Origin: Pseudomonadota bacterium
GTDB lineage: Bacteria; Pseudomonadota; Alphaproteobacteria; Rhizobiales; Hyphomicrobiaceae
NCBI GenBank assembly: GCA_018242295.1
Contig: JAFECE010000011.1
Span: 434,001 to 498,000 of the forward strand
DNA: 64,000 nucleotides
Direction: 5' to 3'
Below, piece after piece: positions 9,582 to 19,864 of this stretch; position 1 is the stretch's first letter; each line of letters begins with the position of its first letter. The position numbers were made by a program, and so were the translations under genes. A model generated the notes under the pieces. It was not told the origin of the DNA and did not search any database. It was given only the letters and a program-made list of their open reading frames with translations.

Positions 9582-10922
9582 ATGACCTTGAAAGTCCGCC
9601 TCAAAAGGCTCTTTTCCGTTGCGACGCTCGCCGCCGCTTGCGTCTGGCTCGTTCCAGGCTTTGCGCCAGGCGCGATGGCGCAGCTCAAAGGCACGCAGAC
9701 GGAAGGCACGATCGCGCCTATTCCGATCGCCGTTCCAAGCTTTCTCGGCGACGATCAGCAACTTGCGAGCAATATCGCCGCTGTTGTCGAGGCCGATCTC
9801 GAAAGGTCCGGACTTTTCCGGCCGCTCGATCATCAGTCGTTTCTGGAGCAGGTCAGGGATGTCAACGCCGCGCCGCGCTTCGGTGACTGGCGTTCCATTC
9901 AAGCGGACGCACTCGTCGTCGGACGCGTCGTCAACGCAGGCGATGGAAAGGTCGGCGCCGAATTTCGGGTCTGGGATGTCGCGGGCGGGAAGCAGCTCGC
10001 GGGCCAGCGCTTTTCAACGGCAGCGCGGAACTGGCGGCGTATCGGCCATCTCATCGCCGACAGCGTTTATGAACGGCTGACGGGCGAAAAGGGCTATTTC
10101 GATACGCGCGTCGTTTTTGTCGACGAGACTGGGTCCAAAGAAAAGCGCGTGAAACGTCTCGCGATCATGGACCAGGACGGCGCGAACGTGCGCCTGCTAA
10201 CGCAAGGCCAGGAGCTTGTGCTCACACCCCGGTTCTCACCGACGAACCAGGAAATCACGTACATGTCCTATACCGACGGCGGACAGCCCAAGGTTTTCAT
10301 CATGAACCTGGAGACAGGCCGCCGCGAACTCGTTGGCGATTTTCCCAATATGACGTTCGCTCCGCGATTTTCTCCCGATGGGCAGCGGGTGGTCATGAGC
10401 CTTGGGCGCCCCGACGGAGGCTCCGATATTTACGAGATGGATCTCCGTTCCCGGCAGCCGCGGCAGATCACGCGGTCGAACGGTATCGATACCAGTCCAA
10501 GTTACTCGCCCGACGGCGGTCAGATTGTCTTCGAAAGCGATCGAGCCGGAAGACAGCAGCTCTGGGTCATGAATTCGGACGGATCGAACCAGCGTCCGAT
10601 TTCGATGGGCGACGGCAGCTACTCGACGCCCGTCTGGTCGCCTCGGGGTGACTACATCGCCTTTACCAAACAGACGGGCGGGGCGTTCATCATCGGGGTC
10701 ATGAAGCCTGACGGCTCGGGAGAGCGCACGCTCACGGAAGGATTTCACAACGAGGGGCCGACCTGGGCGCCCAACGGCCGGGTTTTGATGTTCTTCCGAG
10801 AGTCGCAGGGAACCAACGGGGGACCTCGAATCTTCTCGGTCGATATCACGGGCTACAACGAGAGAAAGGTCGACACTCCGTCGTTCGCTTCGGACCCTGC
10901 TTGGTCACCGCTTCTGAATTAA
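9582..10922 (+). CDS. tolB: Tol-Pal periplasmic beta-propeller TolB
   Basis: TolB (446 residues) is the periplasmic protein that shuttles between TolA and Pal. The Sec signal ends at [10 protein letters not shown]. The N-terminal alpha/beta domain covers residues about 35-160. The six-bladed propeller shows WD-like repeats such as [43 protein letters not shown] and [13 protein letters not shown]. The frame is open from 9507, but ATG 9582 places the signal peptide correctly and has GAGAGA upstream. Confidence 0.96.
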   Translation: MTLKVRLKRLFSVATLAAACVWLVPGFAPGAMAQLKGTQTEGTIAPIPIAVPSFLGDDQQLASNIAAVVEADLERSGLFRPLDHQSFLEQVRDVNAAPRFGDWRSIQADALVVGRVVNAGDGKVGAEFRVWDVAGGKQLAGQRFSTAARNWRRIGHLIADSVYERLTGEKGYFDTRVVFVDETGSKEKRVKRLAIMDQDGANVRLLTQGQELVLTPRFSPTNQEITYMSYTDGGQPKVFIMNLETGRRELVGDFPNMTFAPRFSPDGQRVVMSLGRPDGGSDIYEMDLRSRQPRQITRSNGIDTSPSYSPDGGQIVFESDRAGRQQLWVMNSDGSNQRPISMGDGSYSTPVWSPRGDYIAFTKQTGGAFIIGVMKPDGSGERTLTEGFHNEGPTWAPNGRVLMFFRESQGTNGGPRIFSVDITGYNERKVDTPSFASDPAWSPLLN

Positions 10923-10980
10923 CACCCTGTTTACGAACGGCTTCGTTCAATTATTAACGACGCCTTTGTTGGGACACACA

Positions 10981-11012
10981 AAGATGAGCAATATCAATGT
11001 GTTGCTCATCTT
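10981..11012. terminator. Perfect hairpin after tolB
   Basis: AAGATGAGCAA and TTGCTCATCTT form an exact 11-pair stem with a 10-base loop, 59 bases after the tolB stop. There is no strong T run after it (TTAACCG), so it may be a weak terminator or an mRNA-end stabiliser between tolB and the small peptide genes. Confidence 0.5.
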
Positions 11013-11172
11013 AACCGTAGTCACAAAAGTGTTGACTTTTGCCCACTAAGTCCCGTTGCATTTTCGCATCTATTGCCTTGGAAAACTTGGGAATTGCCCC
11101 CTCAGTTCTTGATCGGGACGCGCCCTCCCGGTACCCCAGAGTACGGCTTTTGCCGGAATCGTATCAGGAGAT

Positions 11173-11313
11173 ATGACCATGCAGGGTGTGAAGGGGCTGA
11201 TCCTTTTGTCAGCAGTAGTCGCGGCTGTTGCTCTCGGCGCATGCCGTCGCGAAGCTGAGCATACGCCTTTGAAGCTCGGCGGCCCGACCGCTAGCGACCA
11301 GGTCGCTCGCTAA
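11173..11313 (+). CDS. 46-residue predicted lipoprotein between tolB and pal
   Basis: A very small exported protein. It runs from ATG 11173 (AGGAG at 11167-11171) with a hydrophobic core GLILLSAVVAAVALGAC. LGAC is a convincing lipobox, predicting lipidation at Cys24 and a mature peptide of only 23 residues ending SDQVAR. ATG 11179 is a second in-frame option. The mature part has no recognisable domain. It lies between tolB and pal together with the next small gene, and that pair ends in a strong terminator, so they may be one transcript. Confidence 0.65.
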   Translation: MTMQGVKGLILLSAVVAAVALGACRREAEHTPLKLGGPTASDQVAR

Positions 11314-11345
11314 TCGCGGGTACTCTGGACTCAAAGGGACTACCT

Positions 11346-11447
11346 ATGAAGAGCGCATTCGTTCTTGTCGCAGCCTTTGTAACTGGTGCTGTGCATCAGT
11401 CTATGGAGATCGGCGGGTTCGATGCTCAGCAGCAGGTCGCGCTCTAA
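11346..11447 (+). CDS. 33-residue small exported or membrane peptide
   Basis: ATG 11346 stands six bases after AAAGGGA. The peptide has a hydrophobic start (SAFVLVAAFVTGA) and a polar tail ending QQQVAL, which resembles the end of the preceding 46-residue lipoprotein (SDQVAR). It has no Cys, so it is not a lipoprotein; it may be a membrane-inserted or secreted peptide. A rho-independent terminator follows 42 bases later. No function is assignable. Confidence 0.55.
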   Translation: MKSAFVLVAAFVTGAVHQSMEIGGFDAQQQVAL

Positions 11448-11488
11448 GCGCTGCCTGTTACTCAGTACTGCGTTTTTCATCCTAATCT

Positions 11489-11542
11489 TCAAGACCGAGT
11501 TGTTGGCGATTAGCTCGCCACCATCTCGGTCTTGAGCTTTTT
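11489..11542 (+). terminator. Rho-independent terminator after the small peptide genes
   Basis: Arms CAAGACCGAG (11490-11499) and CTCGGTCTTG (11525-11534) are exact complements. An inner stem TGGCGA/TCGCCA forms the tip, and GCTTTTT follows (T run 11538-11542). The structure separates the two small genes from pal. The remaining sequence up to 11907 holds one more hairpin and no supported gene. Confidence 0.85.
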
Positions 11543-11746
11543 AGGGCGCCGCCGCGGGAATGATTTTCCCGACACGCGTGACGCGCGCTTGGCCGATTTC
11601 AGGCGGCTCGAAAAGTCGATTCTTCCGGCCGTTTTTGGTGCGGAAAAGATCGAGAAAATTGCTCAAAACCAAATTAGTCGCACGCGCGCTTCGTAACGCG
11701 ATGCTACAAGCCTCTGAGAGAACGGATCGCGGGGGATCCAGGTAAT

Positions 11747-11773
11747 CCAAGCTCTCCTCGGGGAGAGACTTGG
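11747..11773. other. Hairpin upstream of pal
   Basis: CCAAGCTCTCC and GGAGAGACTTGG pair with one bulged base around TCGG. It lies about 135 bases before pal and may be part of its leader. The position is the only evidence for a role. Confidence 0.35.
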
Positions 11774-11907
11774 TGGGTCATCGGCGGACTTGGCCATATT
11801 TTCGGCTGAACGATTCTCTATGCGGGAACGAAACAGCTATCTCTCTCACGGACAAAGCGTGTGCAACTCGCGCGAGAGATGAGATCGATACGAAGGGGAT
11901 TTGCGAA

Positions 11908-12420
11908 ATGATGGCCACGTTCGCGCGGAGCTTGGGTCTGCGCCTTGCCGCCGTTTCGATACTTGCCGCGACGCTCGGTGCGTGCGCCAACAAAGACATG
12001 CAGCCCGACTCTCTGAGCGGCAAATACGGAAACGCGACGCCGGGTTCGCAGCGCGACTTCACGCAGAACGTCGGCGACCTCGTCTACTTCTCGACGGACT
12101 CGGTCGATCTCACGCCCGAAGCCTCGCAGACGCTCACGAAGCAGTCGCAGTGGCTGCAGCAGTACCCGAACTACACCATCACCATCGAAGGCCATGCCGA
12201 CGAACGCGGCACGCGCGAATACAACATCGCGCTTGGCGCGCGGCGCGCGACGACGGTGCGCAACTTCCTGTCCTCGCACGGCGTGAACGGCGCGCGCATC
12301 CGCACGATCTCCTACGGCAAGGAGCGTCCGGTTGCAGTCTGCAACGACATTTCCTGCTGGTCGCAGAACCGCCGCGCGCAGACCGTGCTCAACAGCGGCG
12401 GCGTGGTTAGCCAGCGTTAA
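11908..12420 (+). CDS. pal: Peptidoglycan-associated lipoprotein Pal
   Basis: Pal (170 residues) anchors the outer membrane to peptidoglycan and is recruited by TolB. The signal ends in the lipobox LGAC. The OmpA-like domain contains YFSTDSVDLTPEA, the peptidoglycan-binding loop IEGHADERGTREYN, GARRATTVRNFL and SQNRRAQTVL. The frame is open upstream, but ATG 11908 follows AAGGGGA by eight bases and gives the normal signal peptide. ATG 11911 is adjacent and equally possible. Confidence 0.96.
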   Translation: MMATFARSLGLRLAAVSILAATLGACANKDMQPDSLSGKYGNATPGSQRDFTQNVGDLVYFSTDSVDLTPEASQTLTKQSQWLQQYPNYTITIEGHADERGTREYNIALGARRATTVRNFLSSHGVNGARIRTISYGKERPVAVCNDISCWSQNRRAQTVLNSGGVVSQR

Positions 12421-12468
12421 TCCTTGCGCCGGCTAGGCCGCTTCCAGGTCGCTTCGTGTGGCGTTTGT

Positions 12469-12491
12469 GTGTTGGCTCATAAGAGCCACAC
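12469..12491. other. Hairpin after pal
   Basis: GTGTTGGCTC and GAGCCACAC pair with one bulge around ATAA. No T tract follows, so it is at most a weak terminator or mRNA processing site between pal and the next OmpA-like gene. Confidence 0.4.
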
Positions 12492-12587
12492 TCCCACAGA
12501 GCTTTTGCGCACCCAAGATTCAGCAAAGTTTGGCCTAATTGGACTTGCATAACGGCTCCTTGATCTTCCAGGTTGCGGCGCCGTTCG

Positions 12588-13382
12588 ATGTTGAAATTGC
12601 GGATTTCCAATGTTGCGGTTGGCGTTCTCTGCTGTGTGCTCGCCTTCACGGCGATTTTGGCGCAGCGTGTCTTCGCTCAAGATGAGGCCGCCGATCGTGA
12701 GACGGCAGCGGAGCTGCTCGAAGACGGTCTAGACGCGCTTTCTGATCACGCCGACGAGTCCGGCCGACGGCTGCTAGACCGGGTGGTCAGCGACTTTCCT
12801 GGAACGATGGAGGCCTCGCGGGCAAAGCGCGCGCTGGCGGCGCTTGATCGCGGCGAGAGAACTCCAGACGAGCGGGCGTTGATCAAGGCCGGGCTTGCCG
12901 AGCGTACTGTCGAATACCGGCGGGCTTTTCTGGTCGATGTCGGAGACCGCGTTTTCTTCGCGGAGAACAGCGCGATCCTTGGCGGACGGGCACGCAGCAT
13001 CGTCGAAGGTCAGGCGCGCTGGCTCAATGCCCGGCCCGATCTGACCGTCCTGGTCATCGGGCGTGCCGACGACGACGGAGGGCGCGCCGTATCGGATGAG
13101 CTTTCGCTCCAGCGCGCTCAGGCCGTTCGCGACCGGTTGGTCGCGTCCGGAATTGCGGAAAATCGTATCGAGGTCAAAGCCGCCGGGAACACGGACCGCC
13201 TCGCGGTGTGCGGCGGGCCCTTGTGCCAGGCTCAGAACCGGAATGCCGAAGTTTACATAAAGGACTGGCGTTACGATGGAACTTGGCCGCCGCGACAGAC
13301 GACTTCGGGGTTGCCTGCAAAAGCTTTGGTGGCTCCGGTGAGGGGCGCCCGATCTGATCCGGTCGAGGCGATTTCGCAATAA
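12588..13382 (+). CDS. Second OmpA-like protein in the tol-pal cluster
   Basis: A 264-residue exported protein with a signal peptide (hydrophobic VGVLCCVLAFTAILA, cleavage near VFA-QDEA), an alpha-helical region, possibly TPR-like (about residues 30-100), and a C-terminal OmpA-like domain. That domain matches Pal in order (VFFAENSAILGG, LVIGRADDDGG, LQRAQAVRDRLV, QAQNRNAEVYI). It keeps the Asp of the binding loop and the Arg of NR, but the loop is altered from GHADERG to GRADDDGG. It lacks a lipobox. ATG 12588 gives a normal signal; TTG 12573 is an alternative. It probably binds cell wall near Pal. Confidence 0.75.
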   Translation: MLKLRISNVAVGVLCCVLAFTAILAQRVFAQDEAADRETAAELLEDGLDALSDHADESGRRLLDRVVSDFPGTMEASRAKRALAALDRGERTPDERALIKAGLAERTVEYRRAFLVDVGDRVFFAENSAILGGRARSIVEGQARWLNARPDLTVLVIGRADDDGGRAVSDELSLQRAQAVRDRLVASGIAENRIEVKAAGNTDRLAVCGGPLCQAQNRNAEVYIKDWRYDGTWPPRQTTSGLPAKALVAPVRGARSDPVEAISQ

Positions 13383-13524
13383 TTGCGTTCGGCCCAGTTG
13401 ATGGGTCCTGCGACCCGGCGTAGGTGGAGGCGCACGCGATGCTGGGATACAGTTTCTCCCAGCGGCAGTTGACTGGCGCTTCAACGACTTAACATTCGAT
13501 CGAACATTAGGGGTAGAGCCGGGA

Positions 13525-14535
13525 ATGGCCAAGCTTGCGGGGATCTTTCGGAGTGGCTTGGGATTGCAGGTCGTGGCGCTGGCGTTCGCCCTATCAGCCG
13601 TTCCGGCCGTGGCGCAGACCAGTGACGCGCGGCCATCGAAGAGCAGCGGGGCGGCTGCGGCGGCAGCTTCTTCCGGCGATGCTGCGCTCAAGGCGAGGGT
13701 TCAGGCGCTCGAGGAACAGCTCGTCGATATGCAGGTGGTCGTCGGCACGTTAGAGTCGCTTGCCAAAAATGGTGGTTCGGCGGCCGCACCATTTCCTTCC
13801 TCGGGTGGCGCGGTTTCCGCCGATCCGGCGCGGATCGAGGGGCTGGAGACGCAGGTTCGCGCGCTTTCGGCGCAAGTGCAGCAGCTTTCGGATCAGGTTC
13901 GCAGCTTAGGCGGCTTGCCGCGGCGATCGGACAATCAGACCGCCCCGGATGCGGGCGCCGCCGAGCACGCGGACGCCGCGGCAGGCGGGTTCGGATCGAC
14001 GACCGTTTCGTCGAGCGGCGATGCCATCGGCGGCCTCCTCGACGGCCATGGTCAGCCCAGCAATGGACAGCCGGAGCCGGCCGGTGGCGTCACCGGATCG
14101 CCCGCGCCGGTCTCGACGGCGGCTTTGCCGGAGGCGAGCGAGCCGAACGCAAACCCGAAGCAGCTTTATGAAACGGCGTACGGCTACCTGCTGCAACGCG
14201 ATTATGGCTCGGCGGAAACGGCATTCACCGATTTCCTGAAGAAGTTTCCCAACGACTCGCTCTCGGGAAATGCGCAATACTGGCTGGGCGAGACCTATTT
14301 CGTCCGCGGTCAATACAAGGCGGCGGCGGGCTCTTTCCTGAAGGGCTATTCGACCTATTCGCAAAGCGGAAAGGCGCCCGACAGTCTCTTGAAGCTCGCG
14401 ATGTCGCTCGACAGGCTCGGACAGAAGGATGCGGCGTGCTCGTCCTTCTCCGAACTCGCGTCGAAGTTTCCGACGGCGGCGCAAAACGTGAAAGCACGCG
14501 CACAGAGTGAACGGCAGCGGATCGGCTGCCAATAA
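13525..14535 (+). CDS. cpoB: Cell division coordinator CpoB (YbgF)
   Basis: CpoB/YbgF (336 residues) is the periplasmic protein that couples Tol-Pal constriction to peptidoglycan synthesis. It has a Sec signal (cleavage near AVA-QTSD), a coiled coil (KARVQALEEQLVDMQ and the stretch around residues 95-125), a low-complexity Gly/Ala/Ser linker, and a C-terminal TPR domain (about 210-330) with ETAYGYLLQRDYGSAETAF and AQYWLGETYFVRGQYKAA. The long linker makes it larger than the E. coli protein. Confidence 0.93.
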   Translation: MAKLAGIFRSGLGLQVVALAFALSAVPAVAQTSDARPSKSSGAAAAAASSGDAALKARVQALEEQLVDMQVVVGTLESLAKNGGSAAAPFPSSGGAVSADPARIEGLETQVRALSAQVQQLSDQVRSLGGLPRRSDNQTAPDAGAAEHADAAAGGFGSTTVSSSGDAIGGLLDGHGQPSNGQPEPAGGVTGSPAPVSTAALPEASEPNANPKQLYETAYGYLLQRDYGSAETAFTDFLKKFPNDSLSGNAQYWLGETYFVRGQYKAAAGSFLKGYSTYSQSGKAPDSLLKLAMSLDRLGQKDAACSSFSELASKFPTAAQNVKARAQSERQRIGCQ

Positions 14536-14577
14536 AAGGAGCGGCGGGCTCAAGTTCTCCGCTGAACTGAAGAAGCC

Positions 14578-15933
14578 GTGGGTCGCCTTTCGCCATCACC
14601 GATTACTGAATTCGAAGCGGACGCTGCCTTCGACCGGCTCGCGCGGTTCGATCACGTCGTTCTTGCCGTGTCCGGCGGGCCGGACAGCATGGCGCTCATG
14701 GTTCTCGCTGCGGAATGGCGGGCGCGTGCAAAGTTTGCGACACCGTCGCTATCCGTCGCCACCGTCGATCACGGTTTGCGCGCGGAATCGCGTGCCGAAG
14801 CCGAACTCGCCGGCCGGGCTGCAGAGCGGCTGGGCTTACCGCACGCCATCTTGACGTGGGATGGCGCGAAGCCGCGAACGGGCCTGGCTGCCGCAGCGCG
14901 CGAGGCGCGCTACCGGCTTCTCGAAGAGCACGCGCGCGGGATCAGCGGCGGCAACGTCGCGATTGCGACCGCGCATCATCTCGACGATCAGGCGGAAACG
15001 TTCGTCATGCGCCTCGCGCGCGGCGCCGGTATTGACGGTCTTTCCGGCATGCGCAGCGAGCGGCCGATCTCCGACCGATCCCAGATTGCCCTGGTGCGGC
15101 CGCTCCTCGGCTTCGAGAAGGCGCGTCTGATCGCTGCGGTCGTTCAGCCCGGTATTCTCTATATCGAAGATCCATCGAATACGGATGATCGGTACGAGCG
15201 GGCGCGCGTGCGTTCGGCATTGGTCGAACTTGCTGGGGCCGGTTTGCTGCCCCAGGCGCTGGCGACATCAGCGCGCCGCCTCGGGGACGCACGCGAGGCG
15301 CTCGCCTATGCGGAGGAGCAGTTCGTCGCGTCGCTCAACATCTCGTTCGGCAACGAGATTTTCGCGACGTTGGATCGCCGGGCCTTCGATGCCGGTCCGG
15401 CCTTCCTGCGGCAGAAGGTGATGGCGCGCCTCATCGCCCGCTTTGGCGGAGACAGCCCCGAGCCGCAACTTTCTGAAATTGAAGCACTCTCAGCCCGGCT
15501 CCGGGAGGAAGAACGGTGTTCGGCGACGCTCGGCGGCGCGATGATTTCGATCGGGCCGCGTTTCCTCCGGTGCTGGCGGGAAGCTGGCCGGCTCGATCAC
15601 ACGGAGATTGAGCTGCCGCCCCAGATCGTAAGGATCTGGGATAATCGGTTTGCGCTGAGCTGGTCCGCCGAAAACTGGGGACGAGGGGCGCAGTTCAAGG
15701 GACGCGAGGCCATTACGGTCAAACCGTTAGGCACCGCAGCATACGGGGCGGTTGCGCATCGCCTCCGCGACGAATTGCGACCGCCCGCGCGTGCCGCGGC
15801 GGCGCTACCGTCATTTTGGGCCGGGGATGAACTCGTTGCAGCGCCCTCTCTCGCGCCTTTTGCCCTTCCGGAGGCTGAGCCGTTCGATCCTGCCGGGTTC
15901 GAATTGACCCCCTTGGCGTCCGTTACATCTTAA
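14578..15933 (+). CDS. tilS: tRNA(Ile)-lysidine synthetase TilS
   Basis: TilS (451 residues) converts the wobble C of the CAU-anticodon tRNA(Ile) to lysidine with ATP and lysine. The PP-loop motif SGGPDSMAL lies at about residues 37-45. Further N-type ATPase features are TVDHGLR, ATAHHLDDQAET and RPLLGFEKARL. The C-terminal domains are less conserved. The start is GTG 14578. It follows cpoB by 42 bases and precedes ftsH, a common alphaproteobacterial order. Confidence 0.95.
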   Translation: MGRLSPSPITEFEADAAFDRLARFDHVVLAVSGGPDSMALMVLAAEWRARAKFATPSLSVATVDHGLRAESRAEAELAGRAAERLGLPHAILTWDGAKPRTGLAAAAREARYRLLEEHARGISGGNVAIATAHHLDDQAETFVMRLARGAGIDGLSGMRSERPISDRSQIALVRPLLGFEKARLIAAVVQPGILYIEDPSNTDDRYERARVRSALVELAGAGLLPQALATSARRLGDAREALAYAEEQFVASLNISFGNEIFATLDRRAFDAGPAFLRQKVMARLIARFGGDSPEPQLSEIEALSARLREEERCSATLGGAMISIGPRFLRCWREAGRLDHTEIELPPQIVRIWDNRFALSWSAENWGRGAQFKGREAITVKPLGTAAYGAVAHRLRDELRPPARAAAALPSFWAGDELVAAPSLAPFALPEAEPFDPAGFELTPLASVTS

Positions 15934-16084
15934 GGATTACGACGTATGGTGGTCCCGACAACCAAGGTAAACGCACAAACTTGTGCGGAGATTAGCCGCC
16001 ACCTATGTTAAGGTCTCACTTTGGGGGCAGCAGTGCCACCGAGCACGCGCCATTTTGGTGCCAACGGCGCCATCAAGGAAAAAA

Positions 16085-18037
<1,953 letters not shown>

Positions 18038-18066
18038 TCGTTGGACGATGGTCCGCAAATTTCCTG

Positions 18067-18096
18067 GCGGCCGCGATAATATCGCGGCCGCTTTTT
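18067..18096 (+). terminator. Rho-independent terminator of the tilS-ftsH unit
   Basis: GCGGCCGCGAT and ATCGCGGCCGC are exact 11-base arms around AAT, directly followed by TTTTT (18092-18096). It separates ftsH from folP, which starts 22 bases later. Confidence 0.9.
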
Positions 18097-18117
18097 CGTG
18101 AGTGGAATCCAATCGAG

Positions 18118-19221
18118 ATGAAACGATCCGTCTACCTACAACCTAGCGCGATCTTCTGGGACCGGAGCGTCAGCCGGGCGGTCGATGAGGCCGACGTTTC
18201 CGAGTGGAAGGGTTTGCCTCTTGCTGGCGGCCGGCTTTCGTTCGCGGCGCTCGATGTCCTGACGCGTGGTTCGCCCGAAACGAAGCGGCGGACGGTGGTT
18301 CTGGGGGACGCCTTCAGCGGCGACTGGGGCCGGGAAGCCTTGTCGGCCGCCGATATTCTCCAAGCGCTTTCCGAGCCGCGTGCGCGCGTCGCCGGGTTGT
18401 CGCTCGATCGCCCGCGCATCATGGGCATCATCAACGTCACGCCGGATAGTTTCTCGGACGGCGGCCAGTTCGCGAGCACTGAAGACGCGGTCGCACACGG
18501 ATTGCGGCTCGTCGAAGAGGGGGCCGACATTCTCGATATCGGCGGCGAAAGCACGCGGCCGCAATCGGATACGGTTGCTGTCGCTGAGGAGCTGCGCCGG
18601 GTCATTCCCGTGGTCGAGGGATTGCGCGCCAAGACCGACGCGGTGATCTCGGTCGATACGCGCAAGGCGGAGGTGATGCGGCGTGCGGCTGCGGCGGGCG
18701 CAGACATTCTGAATGACGTTTCGGCGTTCACGTACGATCCGGAAGCCTTGGAGGTCGCGGCCGAGACCGGGTTGCCGATCGTCATCATGCATGCGCAGGG
18801 CGATCCGAAGACGATGAACGACAATCCGAAGTACGACGACGTTGTGCTCGATGTTTTCGATTATCTCGAGGGGCGCATCCAGGCGTGCGTCGCGGCCGGT
18901 ATCCCAAAGGCGAAGCTCGTCGCCGATCCGGGCATCGGTTTCGGCAAGCATCTTCATCACAACGTCGCGGTGATGGCGGGCCTTTCGCTCTATCACGGGC
19001 TCGGTGTGCCGCTTCTGCTCGGCGCCAGCCGCAAGAAGATGATCGGTCAGCTCTGCAATGTAGACGCTGCGAGGGACCGTGTGCCGGGGTCGCTGGCCTG
19101 CGCGCTTGCGGGTGTCGCGGCGGGCGTGCAGATCGTGCGCGCGCACGACGTCGCGGAAACGAAGCAGGCCATCGAGGTCTGGCGTGCGTGCTCAGCGGGG
19201 ACGGAAAAGGGGCTCGATTAA
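18118..19221 (+). CDS. folP: Dihydropteroate synthase
   Basis: DHPS joins p-aminobenzoate to hydroxymethyl-dihydropterin pyrophosphate in folate synthesis. The TIM-barrel motifs are clear: MGIINVTPDSFSDGG (from residue 101), DIGGESTRPQ, VISVDTRKAEV, LNDVSA, DPGIGFGKH and GASRKKMI. At 367 residues it is about 90 longer than a typical DHPS, because of an N-terminal extension (residues 1-95) of no recognised fold. The extension is in frame from the first ATG, so it appears real; this kind of leader occurs in related alphaproteobacteria. Confidence 0.95.
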   Translation: MKRSVYLQPSAIFWDRSVSRAVDEADVSEWKGLPLAGGRLSFAALDVLTRGSPETKRRTVVLGDAFSGDWGREALSAADILQALSEPRARVAGLSLDRPRIMGIINVTPDSFSDGGQFASTEDAVAHGLRLVEEGADILDIGGESTRPQSDTVAVAEELRRVIPVVEGLRAKTDAVISVDTRKAEVMRRAAAAGADILNDVSAFTYDPEALEVAAETGLPIVIMHAQGDPKTMNDNPKYDDVVLDVFDYLEGRIQACVAAGIPKAKLVADPGIGFGKHLHHNVAVMAGLSLYHGLGVPLLLGASRKKMIGQLCNVDAARDRVPGSLACALAGVAAGVQIVRAHDVAETKQAIEVWRACSAGTEKGLD

Positions 19222-19235
19222 GAGGTAACGCCGCG

Positions 19236-19835
19236 ATGGCAATGAAGCTCTATGATTTCGACCTTTCGGGTAACTGCTACAAGGTTCGCCTGCTGTGCGC
19301 CTTGCTGAATGTACCTGTCGATCTCGTACCGGTCGATCTGAAATCCGGTGCTCATAAGCGCAGCCCGCTGATTGATCTCAATGCCTTCGGGCAGATTCCG
19401 ATCCTGCAGGACAACGACCTGATTTTGCGAGATAGCCACGCAATCCTTGTCTATCTCGCGCGAAAGTGGGGCGGCGAAGCTTGGCTCCCGATGGATGCCG
19501 GTTCGATGGCGTTGGTCACGCAATGGTTGATGGTTGCCGAAAACGAGATTGCCCGCGGCCAAGCCGATGCGCGGCGGCACGACAAATTCGGAGCCAAGCT
19601 CGATGTTGTCGACGCGCGGGAGAAGGCAACGCGCGTTCTATCCATTATGGACAAGCATCTTGCCGATCGGGATTGGTTGGTGCTCGACAGGCCGACGATC
19701 GCTGACGTTGCCTGCATGCCGTACGTCGCGCTTGGGTGGGAGGGTGGCGTTCCGTTCGATCCCTATCCCGCCGTGGCTGCTTGGGTCGACCGCATCAAGA
19801 AGCTTCCGCGCTTTATCAGCATGCCCGGCGTGTAA
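19236..19835 (+). CDS. Glutathione S-transferase family protein
   Basis: A 199-residue cytosolic GST. The thioredoxin-like N-terminal domain begins MKLYDFDLSGNCYKVRL, with the cis-Pro motif FGQIPILQD and the glutathione-binding DSHAILVYLA. The all-helical C-terminal domain contains RPTIADVACMPYV with the conserved Asp of the N-capping box. ATG 19236 follows AGAGGTAA by seven bases; the frame is open far upstream as an artefact inside folP. Substrate unknown. Confidence 0.92.
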   Translation: MAMKLYDFDLSGNCYKVRLLCALLNVPVDLVPVDLKSGAHKRSPLIDLNAFGQIPILQDNDLILRDSHAILVYLARKWGGEAWLPMDAGSMALVTQWLMVAENEIARGQADARRHDKFGAKLDVVDAREKATRVLSIMDKHLADRDWLVLDRPTIADVACMPYVALGWEGGVPFDPYPAVAAWVDRIKKLPRFISMPGV

Positions 19836-19864
19836 AAAAGCTTCCGTTCTGGGACTGGTGCCGA

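Noticed and set aside
11073-11258. A 61-codon + frame after tolB.
   Set aside because: It overlaps the better-supported 46-residue lipoprotein in another frame and has no binding site.
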